A program made the position numbers and the translations under genes. A DNA stretch of 64,000 nt from Carboxylicivirga sp. M1479 (GTDB lineage: Bacteria; Bacteroidota; Bacteroidia; Bacteroidales; Marinilabiliaceae), in NCBI RefSeq assembly GCF_007097485.1, contig NZ_VKDE01000015.1:107134-171133 (forward strand). Reading direction: 5' to 3'. The stretch's first letter is position 1; every line of letters starts with the position of its first letter. Below are positions 46,339-54,631 of this stretch, piece by piece. The notes below the pieces were generated by a model, which made no database searches, was not told where the DNA came from, and worked only from the letters and a program-made list of their open reading frames with translations.

Positions 46339-47007
46339 ATGCCAGGTAAGAAAATTATTCAGGAACTCCCAGATAAGCTATATCATATTGAATCAGTACA
46401 TTATAAGAATATCGAAGTTGGGGATACTATATATATAACAGGAGTGGAGTTAGGTGGTCATGGAATTAAGACACTCAATAATATAAAAGAAGCACCTTAC
46501 CTAACTAAAGATGAGAAATTACTTCTGTCTAGTTTCATTAACGAAGATTTAGATATTACAAGAACTGAATTTGATGCTTTATATACGCGAATAAAAAAAC
46601 AGAAACTATCAGAAATAAATGGTAATATTTTCGAATCAATTAGAGTAGAGATTATGTATGAGATGATTCGAAGAGAATTAGACATCAAACTCATATCACG
46701 GCTTAAGTGTATTTTCTTATGCAATAAAAAATATATTGAACGTTGGTATAACCTTTTAAATAGACACCGTAACCCAGTTATATACGAGCTAAGCGCTATT
46801 AATACTAATTCTTTCTTAATAAGGGATGAGTATCATTGTCAGGATTATAATACTACATGGTTTCAATTTGAAAAATATTGGAGTGAGCTTTCAGCGCTTA
46901 ATCTTACTATGTATGAGATACTCTTTACTGGTAATTTAAAAGTAACTCAAATACACGATTCATTCGAAAGTGTTAGACGAGCCAATGTCATGGAATACAA
47001 TAGATAG
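46339..47007 (+). CDS. Hypothetical protein, possible DUF2441/ADP-ribosyltransferase-fold relative
   Basis: 222 residues. KLYHIESVHYKNIEVGDTIY at the start, LISRLKCIFLCNKKYIERWY in the middle and a following short-strand section resemble the order of the DUF2441 proteins that share the ADP-ribosyltransferase fold (N-terminal Tyr/His strand, SR-x-x-x-F block, then Trp). Catalytic residues cannot be assigned with certainty. If right, it could be a toxin of an abortive-infection or toxin-antitoxin pair with the divergent gene. The family assignment is tentative. Confidence 0.45.
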   Translation: MPGKKIIQELPDKLYHIESVHYKNIEVGDTIYITGVELGGHGIKTLNNIKEAPYLTKDEKLLLSSFINEDLDITRTEFDALYTRIKKQKLSEINGNIFESIRVEIMYEMIRRELDIKLISRLKCIFLCNKKYIERWYNLLNRHRNPVIYELSAINTNSFLIRDEYHCQDYNTTWFQFEKYWSELSALNLTMYEILFTGNLKVTQIHDSFESVRRANVMEYNR

Positions 47008-47014
47008 TTTGCTC

Positions 47015-47057
47015 AATTTATTCAATTATACCCTTGACAGATAGTGTTGTTAAGATA
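47015..47057 (+). repeat. 43-bp direct repeat, right copy of cassette border
   Basis: Second copy of the repeat at 45163-45205, with two mismatches. It begins 8 bp after the stop of the 222-residue gene, so both outer gene ends abut a repeat. The gap 47058-47205 has nothing else recognisable. Confidence 0.85.
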
Positions 47058-47205
47058 ATATTTATGCGAATTTTATCTAAATCAAAATGCTAACTCTTAC
47101 ATTTTGATTCAGTAAATTGGTTAAAGCTCAAATATCTAAGAAATAGATAATGGGTAGACAGTTAAACTATAATGTGTATTTATTTAAATAATAGCCTAAT
47201 TGATA

Positions 47206-48228
47206 CTACATCTTTGCTAATTCATCAAGATGGCAATACAGCTCAGGCAAAAGGTTTCTATCAAATTCAAATTGGGTTGCTGTTTTGGGCAATCCAAGTT
47301 CCCCAATGTTTTTTGCTGTACTTCCCCACATACAACGCACTGGTTCTTCATAAAACTTTTGTCCCTTACGGTTTTGATCTTTCAGCCATAACCAAATCAT
47401 TTTGCCCAATTGGTCATTAGTTAAGCTGCATTTTTTTTCTTTTTTCCGGATATAAAGAATAAACTCATCGTTACCCATTTTGACAAAATTGTCATTTGAA
47501 AGAGGTGTTTTATTTACAAATTGGTTAGCGTTAATTCGAGACATGAATGAGGCTTTGTTTAATTCTTCCTTTGTATATTTTCTTTTGTCTTTCACTAAAA
47601 AAGAATGCGAATAGAATTTAAACAACCATATTAAAATAAAAACTATCACTAACGATACAGCTATTCCAACAGCTGTTTTACTAAGTAAAAAAACGTATTT
47701 GTTATTAGATTCCCACATCTTGCTAAAAGTGAAATTGAGTGAGAAAACAAAACCTCCAAGCCAAAATAATATCATCATTAAGCTTAGTATTTGATTAACC
47801 TTTGAAACTGATAAGGGATAACCTTTGGTAAGTTGATAAAACTTATCTACTGGAGTTTTAACAAATCCAAACAATGGTCCTTGTATTGATCTTTCAAGGT
47901 AAGAAACATGTTCCTCCCAATTTTCTTGCCAATGTTTTGAACCGCGATTTACAAAATACCAACCAACTGAAAAAAATAAACCAATTACAGAAACAGCAAT
48001 TGTAATAAACCGATAATTATCAATTTTATCAGAATTTAACAAAACAAAAAAAGCTGCGAAAGTTGCAGCAATAAAAGCCCAAAAATATGTTGCTCTTTTC
48101 CAATATAAATCAATTTCAAACTTTCGAGTATCAAGTGCCGTTTTAAGAGATTCCTTTCGAATATTTTCGGTAAAAATCTTAGAATATTCTTCCTGACTAG
48201 TTATTAATTTGTGCTTTTCAGTTTCCAT
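47206..48228 (-). CDS. RipA-like octameric membrane protein family member
   Basis: 340 residues with about four membrane spans (around 50-68, 72-94, 140-160, 175-200). The block YWKRATYFWAFIAATFAAFF with WHVSYLERS-like EEHVSYLERSIQGPLFGF resembles the RipA family of integral membrane proteins. The C-terminal half is soluble and unrecognised. It is the last gene of the defence operon and could be its membrane effector. Only the N-terminal family resemblance is visible. Confidence 0.6.
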   Translation of the reverse strand: METEKHKLITSQEEYSKIFTENIRKESLKTALDTRKFEIDLYWKRATYFWAFIAATFAAFFVLLNSDKIDNYRFITIAVSVIGLFFSVGWYFVNRGSKHWQENWEEHVSYLERSIQGPLFGFVKTPVDKFYQLTKGYPLSVSKVNQILSLMMILFWLGGFVFSLNFTFSKMWESNNKYVFLLSKTAVGIAVSLVIVFILIWLFKFYSHSFLVKDKRKYTKEELNKASFMSRINANQFVNKTPLSNDNFVKMGNDEFILYIRKKEKKCSLTNDQLGKMIWLWLKDQNRKGQKFYEEPVRCMWGSTAKNIGELGLPKTATQFEFDRNLLPELYCHLDELAKM

Positions 48229-48251
48229 ACATAAAACATAATTCTGTAATT

Positions 48252-49169
48252 CTATTTTTCTTTTAATAAAATCTCCTTAATCAAACTCAAGATGTATTCC
48301 AACTGGCTATCATCTTTCATATCAATTTCGTAATCACCATATCCGTAATGACCGGTATTTGAAACATCCCGAGCAATACCTTTAGGTTCGTTAAGCTCGC
48401 CCCATTTTGTATTTAGCCACAGTCTTAAATTCTTTTTTTGAAGATGAATATAAACAAAGTTCCTTTTATCGCTTTTAATAGCTATATATAGCTTCTGTGG
48501 CTGAATCTCTAAATTATCAGCTAACGCAAGGATTTTATCTCTTACATTTTCATATAACTCTTTTATTTCTTCAATAGGTCTGGATAGGTGGTCATCTTCA
48601 GTATAAACCTTGATTTCATCTTGAACAGCTTTTAGTCCTTTGTTTTGCTGAGTTATGGGTTTTATACTTTCAGCCGATTTTGTTTTCTTAATAGGGGAAA
48701 TAGAAATAGATTCATTTTCATACCTTTTAACTTCCCAAAGTTCAATAGCAATGTCCTTAAAGTTTGTGGCTAGTTTTTGGTTATCTGTAAAACTTGGAGA
48801 GACAAACACCACACGAGTTTGAGACCAATCTACATCATCACGTTTAAGTTGATTTTTCATTGATTCATTATACTCAACAATGAAGTCTGCTTTGTTTTCA
48901 AGCATTAAGCTTAAATACGTAAATCCTTGGTCAATAACACTGATGTTTTTTTCTCGCTTATATTCAATAATAATAAATGCTTTGCTCTGTGAATCAAAAG
49001 CTAATGAATCTATTCTTTTGTTTTTAATTGAGAATTCAGATTTTACTAAATCTAAGCCCATTATCGTGTTAAGGTTACTTTCAAACAGATTCTGAATGTC
49101 CCTTTCAAGTTTAAAAGGTCTTTCTTTTATTTGATCTATTTTTCCTTTATTTATTTTATATAGAGGCAT
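48252..49169 (-). CDS. PD-(D/E)XK nuclease with DUF5655 domain
   Basis: 305 residues. The nuclease core shows RIDSLAFDSQSKAFIIIEYK (Asp and Glu-x-Lys) near residues 50-70, typical of the NucS/DUF91-like PD-(D/E)XK fold. From about 200 the DUF5655 domain has KLYIAIKSDKRNFVYIHLQK and WGELNEPKGIARDVSNTGHY. Such proteins occur in phage-defence islands and cut or sense DNA. It lies in the middle of the leftward defence operon. Confidence 0.75.
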   Translation of the reverse strand: MPLYKINKGKIDQIKERPFKLERDIQNLFESNLNTIMGLDLVKSEFSIKNKRIDSLAFDSQSKAFIIIEYKREKNISVIDQGFTYLSLMLENKADFIVEYNESMKNQLKRDDVDWSQTRVVFVSPSFTDNQKLATNFKDIAIELWEVKRYENESISISPIKKTKSAESIKPITQQNKGLKAVQDEIKVYTEDDHLSRPIEEIKELYENVRDKILALADNLEIQPQKLYIAIKSDKRNFVYIHLQKKNLRLWLNTKWGELNEPKGIARDVSNTGHYGYGDYEIDMKDDSQLEYILSLIKEILLKEK

Positions 49170-49180
49170 TAATAGAATAT

Positions 49181-49561
49181 TTATAAATTAAAACCTTTAT
49201 CAAAATCACTCTTGTATTGATTAGGTATTGTATTGCGTATTACACCAGAATTTTGAACTGCTCCCATTTGGAAACCATGATTAGTGGTTATGTCTTCAAC
49301 AAATTCATTGCAATTAATCCTGTGCTTAACTTTTTTGGCTCTTCCTTTTGTGAACTTTCTCTTAAGAGGTGCGGTGAATTTATCCAAGTTTGAATGACAA
49401 TGTATCCTACCTTCACTGCCCCAAGCCCCTTGTTCTTCATTATGTTCCCAAACTAACGATATTGACCCATCAGATTTAGCTAAAAAGCCAAGTGTTTCAT
49501 AATATTCTTCAGGTGAGTCAAATCTCATCTTTCTTCTAATTCCAAATAATCTTTTATACAT
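49181..49561 (-). CDS. Small protein of restriction operon
   Basis: 126 residues. It contains LGFLAKSDGSISLVWEHNEE and a basic region near 90 (KRKFTKGRAKKVKHRINC). No family is recognised. Its start overlaps the stop of the HNH gene by 1 bp, so it is translated with it and may be an accessory or specificity subunit. Confidence 0.5.
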   Translation of the reverse strand: MYKRLFGIRRKMRFDSPEEYYETLGFLAKSDGSISLVWEHNEEQGAWGSEGRIHCHSNLDKFTAPLKRKFTKGRAKKVKHRINCNEFVEDITTNHGFQMGAVQNSGVIRNTIPNQYKSDFDKGFNL

Positions 49562-50763
49562 TATGCTGCATTATAAATTCGACTTAATTCTCTTTTTATT
49601 TCTCTAAAATTTAATTCCATTTCAAGTGACTCATCTAGTCCTGTGTTAATCACATAAATCAATGATTCTTTCCTGTAAACAAATTCACCTTTTAATAGAG
49701 ACCGTTCAATATTATCTGTTTTTGCTAATAAACAAACCAGTTGATAGTCTTTATTAACTTGTTGAGTTTTATTGTTAGGATGTGCTTTCGTGTAGTGTTG
49801 AGTAGGTGTTAACTTAATTAAGTTTTCCAGATAGTGAGCTAATTGAGGAAAATCACCTTTAGGAAAAATATGGTGAATTTGTGTTGCTTCACCATTCGCC
49901 CACTGGTCGTTTATTTCACTTTCAATATACATTTTTCTAATCATGTTCATAGCCTTTTGTACCTGATAATCAGAATATGCTTCATTTTGCTCAATCATTA
50001 AATTCTCATGTTCTTCAATCGCTTCTGTTCTGGAAATATTCTTATTTTTATCAATATCTCTCCAATTTGGTCGATTGTACATTAAGTCAGTATAGTAAAT
50101 CTGCCTCTTAGATAGGCGTCCTTTAATTGTACCTTCTATATTGTTCTCACACGCATATACGTTTAGTATTTTGGGGAAAATTCGATTTACTTCAGTAGTT
50201 CCATTAATTGGAGTATTACCTATAATAAACCTTTGAAATCTAGTTTTTAGTTCTTGAAAATTTCCATTGTCAATAGTACCATTTAGGCAATTCGTCTTAA
50301 ATTCATCAAAGTACCTTAATAAATTACTGTCATTTAGTACTTTAATTAAATATTGGTATAAAAAGATAAAAGCATTTCGCTCTTTCATCCCAATGAACTC
50401 AAGTAGCTCTTTATTGTTTATTTTATATATGTTTCGATTACCATCTTTGTTCATATTTAATATACCTGCATATGCTAATGTCCTCAATGGTTGTGACGTA
50501 AATTTATCATATTCTTGACGAGTCGTTTCATTCTGAACGTCTGGTTTATTAAAGATAGCTTTAACATTTGTGTTGAAATAGCTATCATTCCAAATATCAT
50601 CTTTTGTAAATTCTATATCTCTATCTGCATCATAGTTAAGTACACAGTCTGCAATAATTGATAAGACATCTGGTGTAACTTTCTGATCCATAAAACGAGC
50701 ATCTTTCGTTTTTCTAACATCAAAATCTAATTTAGAAAAGTGTTCATTTATTATATTAATCAT
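49561..50763 (-). CDS. HNH endonuclease of restriction operon
   Basis: 400 residues. The HNH motif near residue 290 reads QIHHIFPKGDF ... NLIKLTPTQHYTKAHPN, with the His pair, Asn and final His in order. The rest is helical and unassigned, likely DNA-recognition. It overlaps the 184-residue gene by 4 bp. Together with the methyltransferase it probably forms a restriction system, with this or the PD-(D/E)XK protein as nuclease. Confidence 0.75.
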   Translation of the reverse strand: MINIINEHFSKLDFDVRKTKDARFMDQKVTPDVLSIIADCVLNYDADRDIEFTKDDIWNDSYFNTNVKAIFNKPDVQNETTRQEYDKFTSQPLRTLAYAGILNMNKDGNRNIYKINNKELLEFIGMKERNAFIFLYQYLIKVLNDSNLLRYFDEFKTNCLNGTIDNGNFQELKTRFQRFIIGNTPINGTTEVNRIFPKILNVYACENNIEGTIKGRLSKRQIYYTDLMYNRPNWRDIDKNKNISRTEAIEEHENLMIEQNEAYSDYQVQKAMNMIRKMYIESEINDQWANGEATQIHHIFPKGDFPQLAHYLENLIKLTPTQHYTKAHPNNKTQQVNKDYQLVCLLAKTDNIERSLLKGEFVYRKESLIYVINTGLDESLEMELNFREIKRELSRIYNAA

Positions 50764-51314
50764 AAAAGCTCCTCAATTGGTTTTAAAATTGAAATTGGCA
50801 CAGGAGATCCTGGAAAAGGATATTTCCCTCCATCTGGTCTATTAATTGTTGGTGGATAATTATTGATTATTTCCTTTGTTTCAAGATAGCCTATTGGATA
50901 CCAGTAATCCAAGCTATCTCTAATAAAGAAACTGAAAACTACTAAATCATATTTGCTCAAAATGCTAAATTGCCCCTTGTTAATAAGGCGTCTTCCATAT
51001 AATTCATCATCTTTAATAGTCTTGTTTAATATTTTTTGAGCATATCTATATGGTATAGTTTCTGTTTTAACATCCGTCTTAAAACCTTTGATTTTAAAAT
51101 CATAATCATCAATAGTGTAATAATTTTCACGAATATTATTTTTCCAATCTATATTTAGCAACGTACAACAAGCAAATTCTCCGATAAAGCCTACGATATC
51201 TCTTTCCATATAGGAAAGATGACTTACGTTGAAGTGATGTTGAATAAATGCATCTCTTTTTTTTGCTTCAATTGAAGCTTGTGTTCTCATTTCTTCGGTG
51301 ATTTTAACTTTCAT
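50760..51314 (-). CDS. Putative PD-(D/E)XK restriction endonuclease
   Basis: 184 residues. DYDFKIKGFKTDVKTETIPY has the layout of a PD-(D/E)XK active site (Asp then Asp-Val-Lys). A conserved ISxIxPIxL-like ending (VPISILKPIEELL) is also seen. It overlaps the methyltransferase gene by 11 bp and the HNH gene by 4 bp, so it is probably a cognate nuclease subunit. Confidence 0.6.
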   Translation of the reverse strand: MKVKITEEMRTQASIEAKKRDAFIQHHFNVSHLSYMERDIVGFIGEFACCTLLNIDWKNNIRENYYTIDDYDFKIKGFKTDVKTETIPYRYAQKILNKTIKDDELYGRRLINKGQFSILSKYDLVVFSFFIRDSLDYWYPIGYLETKEIINNYPPTINRPDGGKYPFPGSPVPISILKPIEELL

Positions 51315-53817
51315 CTGATAATTCTTTTAAAAGACCAAAGAAAAATACAGAATTATTATCAATATTTAATGAACGAGTGCCATGATTTCTTGCAACCCTA
51401 TAGTAGTTTTCAAATTCTTTTGTTCCATAATAAGCTAAATCTTGTTCTGTTGGTTTTCTGCTACCATTTTTTAATGTCAGTAATGCAACCGACCCATCAG
51501 TTATGGCATTTTTTGGAAGAAAAGCAGCTCTAGGATAGTATGTCAAATTTGGAACCATTACAACATCTTTCTGATTTATAAATTTATATACAGCCAAGTC
51601 TGTTGGGTTGTCAATGAAAGCATCATACCCGTCTTTATCATCAATCATATTACTTTTAATGTTCCTCGCTTTCAGGACTCTTACTTTACCTTTCTCTTGT
51701 ACTATTGACTTTGTAATTTGCCTATCACGAAAGCTTTGAAAAATATCCAAATCCATTCTAGCAACCACATTATCGAATTCGGTATTTCTATAAATTAACC
51801 AATATGGGAATGATTCTGAGACAATATACTTTTTAGATTTATACAGGTAGGAGTTATTTATATAGCTCTCAATTAATATTTGCTCTGAATTAACCTTTGA
51901 GTTTGTTGAAACTAGAAAGCTAACCGTTTCAATTTTAACTCCTTTAAAACCCTTTTCTCCATAATCACATATTTTTTCGAGATTGTATTTGGTAAGAATC
52001 TCACGTGTTTTATTAAATTCTGGTGCATTTAAAAGGCTTTTAGGTACTACTAAAGAAACATAATCAGCAATCTTTAAGGCTTTCTCAATGAAAAAGGAAA
52101 ACAAGTTATTTGTATTTGTGTTAAACATCCCTTTTCTATAATTTTCTAGTCGACTTTTATCATTCGTCAATTTCATATAGGGCGGATTACCAACAACAAC
52201 ATCATATCTATTCTTCTTTGACCAAAGAAGAAAATCTGTGTTTATAATGCTAATTGAAAAGTTCTTGGGAATATCCATAAGTTTAAGTAGAGCTTTCAGT
52301 ATTTGAATTGAATTTTCATCTATGTCAACCAAATGAAGTTCAACTAACTCCTTTTCTAGATACTTATTTAATATAAGAGGAATAAAATTGCCTACTCCTA
52401 CTGATGGTTCTAGTATTTTTATTCTTTTTTTCTTTTTTAATTCAGGTAAATCTTTTATGACAGAATAACCAATATCCTGCCTTGTGAAAAAAGCAGCTGT
52501 ATCTAGTCGTTTTGAATTTGACAATTCTGCAATTAAAAAAAGATTTTCAATTGCATAATTATTCTTTTCTTCTTCAATAAACCTAACTAGGTTTTCGGTG
52601 ATTTCTAATTTATGATTCTCAACTAACTGTTTAATTTCTGAGTTAGTAAGTTTCTTTTTCTTCTCAACTTGTTTGATGTTTCTTGCGATGCTATCAAATA
52701 CTCCAGTAGGAACCGCTTCTCCTAAACAGTGTCTAATATTAAGTTCTTCCTTTTTAAGGAACTGTTTCTTCTCCAAATGAGATAATTTATTCAGGTCTTC
52801 TTCTTTTATGTGATACCATTCAAAACTATTTGGAATTGACATCATTCTCATAAGTTCTCTTATAGAGAACACTCTGTTATCTCTTGGATGAATAGTATTT
52901 TGACTGGCTAATATGTCGTTTCTTGTGTGAATACAAGGTCCCTCTTTATCCCAATACCACCTAGCATACTTATCGCCATTAGCACTTTTATTATAAACAA
53001 TTTGACCATCAATAACTCTATGTGGAATTCTCTTTTTATCATTATTTTCAAATGCTGATTGTCCCTCTTTTAAGTTTTCAATCCATGGAATCATCCTTTT
53101 ATCAAATTCCCGGTACGAATGGTAAATATCTTCAGATATTTCACCCATTGAAGTCAATGCGGGTAAATCAGATATTAATTTCCTAAGTGTTTTGGGCTTA
53201 TTTTTATTAGGGAATATGTCATAAGGTGTTACATTTAAAATATCTTTTCTTACTCCAATAACGAGTGTTCTTGTTCTACTAGAGTTTGCACCATATTCTT
53301 TTAAATTAACTACTCTATGAAGAATATTATATTGCCCACCTAAATTAGTGTCGATTGCTTCTTGTATCTTTTTATCTAGTCCATCTGTATCAGTGCATGT
53401 TGTAGTTAAAAAAGCTCTTACATTTTCAAACACAAAATATCTTGGTTTTACTTCTAAGGTTATTTTAATTGATTCTACAACTAAAGAATTTCTTGTAATT
53501 TCGTTTTTCTTTTTATGATTTGCTACTGACATTCCTTGACAAGGAGGTGTAGCAACTAATACATCCAATTCTTTTACATTATGATTTTGTTTCCAAAAGT
53601 CTAGCTCATTAAAGAGTTTTTCCTTGACTGCTGGGACTGATATATCTCCTGAAATATACCCTCTATCATAGTCACATTTATTATTGTTCTTTTGGATATT
53701 AATTCTTTTTTCCAACAATTCATTGGTAGCAATACATTTAAAGCCATTTTTCTTAAAGCCATAACAACCAATTCCTGCACTACTAAAAAGACTTATATAT
53801 GTTAATGGTTTCTTCAT
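51304..53817 (-). CDS. Fused DNA methyltransferase: C5-cytosine plus N6-adenine/N4-cytosine domains
   Basis: 837 residues. Residues 1-395 are a complete C5-methyltransferase: motif I FSSAGIGCYGFKKNG, catalytic Cys in ATPPCQGMSV, ENV in YFVFENVRAF, SSRTRTLVIG and a final GEAVPTGVFDSIARNI. Residues 415-835 are an amino-methyltransferase: EPSVGVGNFIPLIL (motif I), VVGNPPYMKL (motif IV) and a target-recognition part. Both active sites look intact. It could methylate both strands of an asymmetric site. It belongs to the XRE-controlled restriction operon. Confidence 0.88.
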   Translation of the reverse strand: MKKPLTYISLFSSAGIGCYGFKKNGFKCIATNELLEKRINIQKNNNKCDYDRGYISGDISVPAVKEKLFNELDFWKQNHNVKELDVLVATPPCQGMSVANHKKKNEITRNSLVVESIKITLEVKPRYFVFENVRAFLTTTCTDTDGLDKKIQEAIDTNLGGQYNILHRVVNLKEYGANSSRTRTLVIGVRKDILNVTPYDIFPNKNKPKTLRKLISDLPALTSMGEISEDIYHSYREFDKRMIPWIENLKEGQSAFENNDKKRIPHRVIDGQIVYNKSANGDKYARWYWDKEGPCIHTRNDILASQNTIHPRDNRVFSIRELMRMMSIPNSFEWYHIKEEDLNKLSHLEKKQFLKKEELNIRHCLGEAVPTGVFDSIARNIKQVEKKKKLTNSEIKQLVENHKLEITENLVRFIEEEKNNYAIENLFLIAELSNSKRLDTAAFFTRQDIGYSVIKDLPELKKKKRIKILEPSVGVGNFIPLILNKYLEKELVELHLVDIDENSIQILKALLKLMDIPKNFSISIINTDFLLWSKKNRYDVVVGNPPYMKLTNDKSRLENYRKGMFNTNTNNLFSFFIEKALKIADYVSLVVPKSLLNAPEFNKTREILTKYNLEKICDYGEKGFKGVKIETVSFLVSTNSKVNSEQILIESYINNSYLYKSKKYIVSESFPYWLIYRNTEFDNVVARMDLDIFQSFRDRQITKSIVQEKGKVRVLKARNIKSNMIDDKDGYDAFIDNPTDLAVYKFINQKDVVMVPNLTYYPRAAFLPKNAITDGSVALLTLKNGSRKPTEQDLAYYGTKEFENYYRVARNHGTRSLNIDNNSVFFFGLLKELSDES

Positions 53818-54137
53818 AATTCAAGTTTTCCTTGTGATGTGTTTTTGTTTCTAAGGTATTCTACGTTTTCTTTTGCGACATTAAAAATATCATTAGAGCA
53901 TTTATTTTTAAATGCTTCATTTGCAAACTTATCGGCAAAAAATAAATCCGTAATATGTTGGAGGCTAACCTCAAATAATTCAGCCAACAATGACAATTTT
54001 GATTTACTGAATTTTTGTGTGCCATTTTCGATTCTACTTATAGCACTCGAATTAATTCCTATTTTTGCACCAAACTCCGTTTGGGTCCATTCCTTTTTTT
54101 CTCTTTCTGACTTTATAAACCTGCCAAATGTTGTCAT
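53814..54137 (-). CDS. XRE-family regulator, controller-protein-like
   Basis: 107 residues with a helix-turn-helix at about 15-60 (EWTQTEFGAKIGINSSAIS) in the HTH_3 family, followed by a short helical tail. It overlaps the methyltransferase gene by 4 bp and is the first gene of the leftward operon. The inverted repeats at 54176-54220 before it look like its operators, so it is probably an autoregulator of the restriction genes, as C proteins are. Confidence 0.85.
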   Translation of the reverse strand: MTTFGRFIKSEREKKEWTQTEFGAKIGINSSAISRIENGTQKFSKSKLSLLAELFEVSLQHITDLFFADKFANEAFKNKCSNDIFNVAKENVEYLRNKNTSQGKLEL

Positions 54138-54175
54138 TTTATAATATAACCTTTAATAGATTTGACCTAATTTTA

Positions 54176-54220
54176 GCAAATTTAATTTTATTTGCGAAAA
54201 ATAGATCAATTTGTCGCAAA
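54176..54220 (-). promoter_or_regulatory. Promoter and operators of restriction operon
   Basis: Minus-strand -7 TAAATTTG (54184-54177) matches TAnnTTTG. GCAAAT/ATTTGC (54176-54181 and 54190-54195) and TTTGCGA/TCGCAAA (54191-54197 and 54214-54220) are inverted repeats that overlap or adjoin it, as expected for XRE operators. Confidence 0.6.
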
Positions 54221-54282
54221 AAGATATAAACAAGTTAGCATTTAGAGATCAATCTAGTTTTTAAGAACTTTTGTTACTCAGC

Positions 54283-54510
54283 TTACTTAGTAATGTTTAA
54301 ATAGCTATAAAAGAGTTTGTTATCAGAGTTATTGTCGTGCAAAACTCCAAGTACCAAACTACTTACTTAGTAACCAATTGGGACAAGTTATGGACATTAA
54401 GTAACCCTAAGTAATCTCAAGTAACCGATAAAGAGAATGAAGTTGCTATAACTCTTTAGTATTTAAGATATAATCCTATTCTAAGTATTATAAGTTACCT
54501 AAGTAACTAA
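54283..54510. repeat. Iteron-like AAGTAAYC / TTACTTAGTAA cluster, candidate origin
   Basis: TTACTTAGTAA at 54283-54293 and 54363-54373; three 10-bp phased copies AAGTAACCCT, AAGTAATCTC, AAGTAACCG from 54399 to 54427; and AAGTTACCTAAGTAACT near 54492-54508. It is AT-rich and lies in the 494-bp gap between the primase terminator and the restriction promoter. It looks like an iteron region for replication initiation or an operator cluster. Confidence 0.55.
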
Positions 54511-54574
54511 ATTTGTAAGAAGATTTAGTGTTTTAAGTTTATGTTCCAACTGCTTCTCTTTTTTATCCAACAAA

Positions 54575-54609
54575 AAAACGAGAGCTTCTCCAGATGAAAC
54601 CCTCGTTTT
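54575..54609 (-). terminator. Terminator of primase operon
   Basis: Stem CTCGTTTT/AAAACGAG (8 bp) followed on the minus strand by a T-run, 23 bp past the primase stop. Confidence 0.8.
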
Positions 54610-54631
54610 GCCTATAAGATTGAATGTACTG

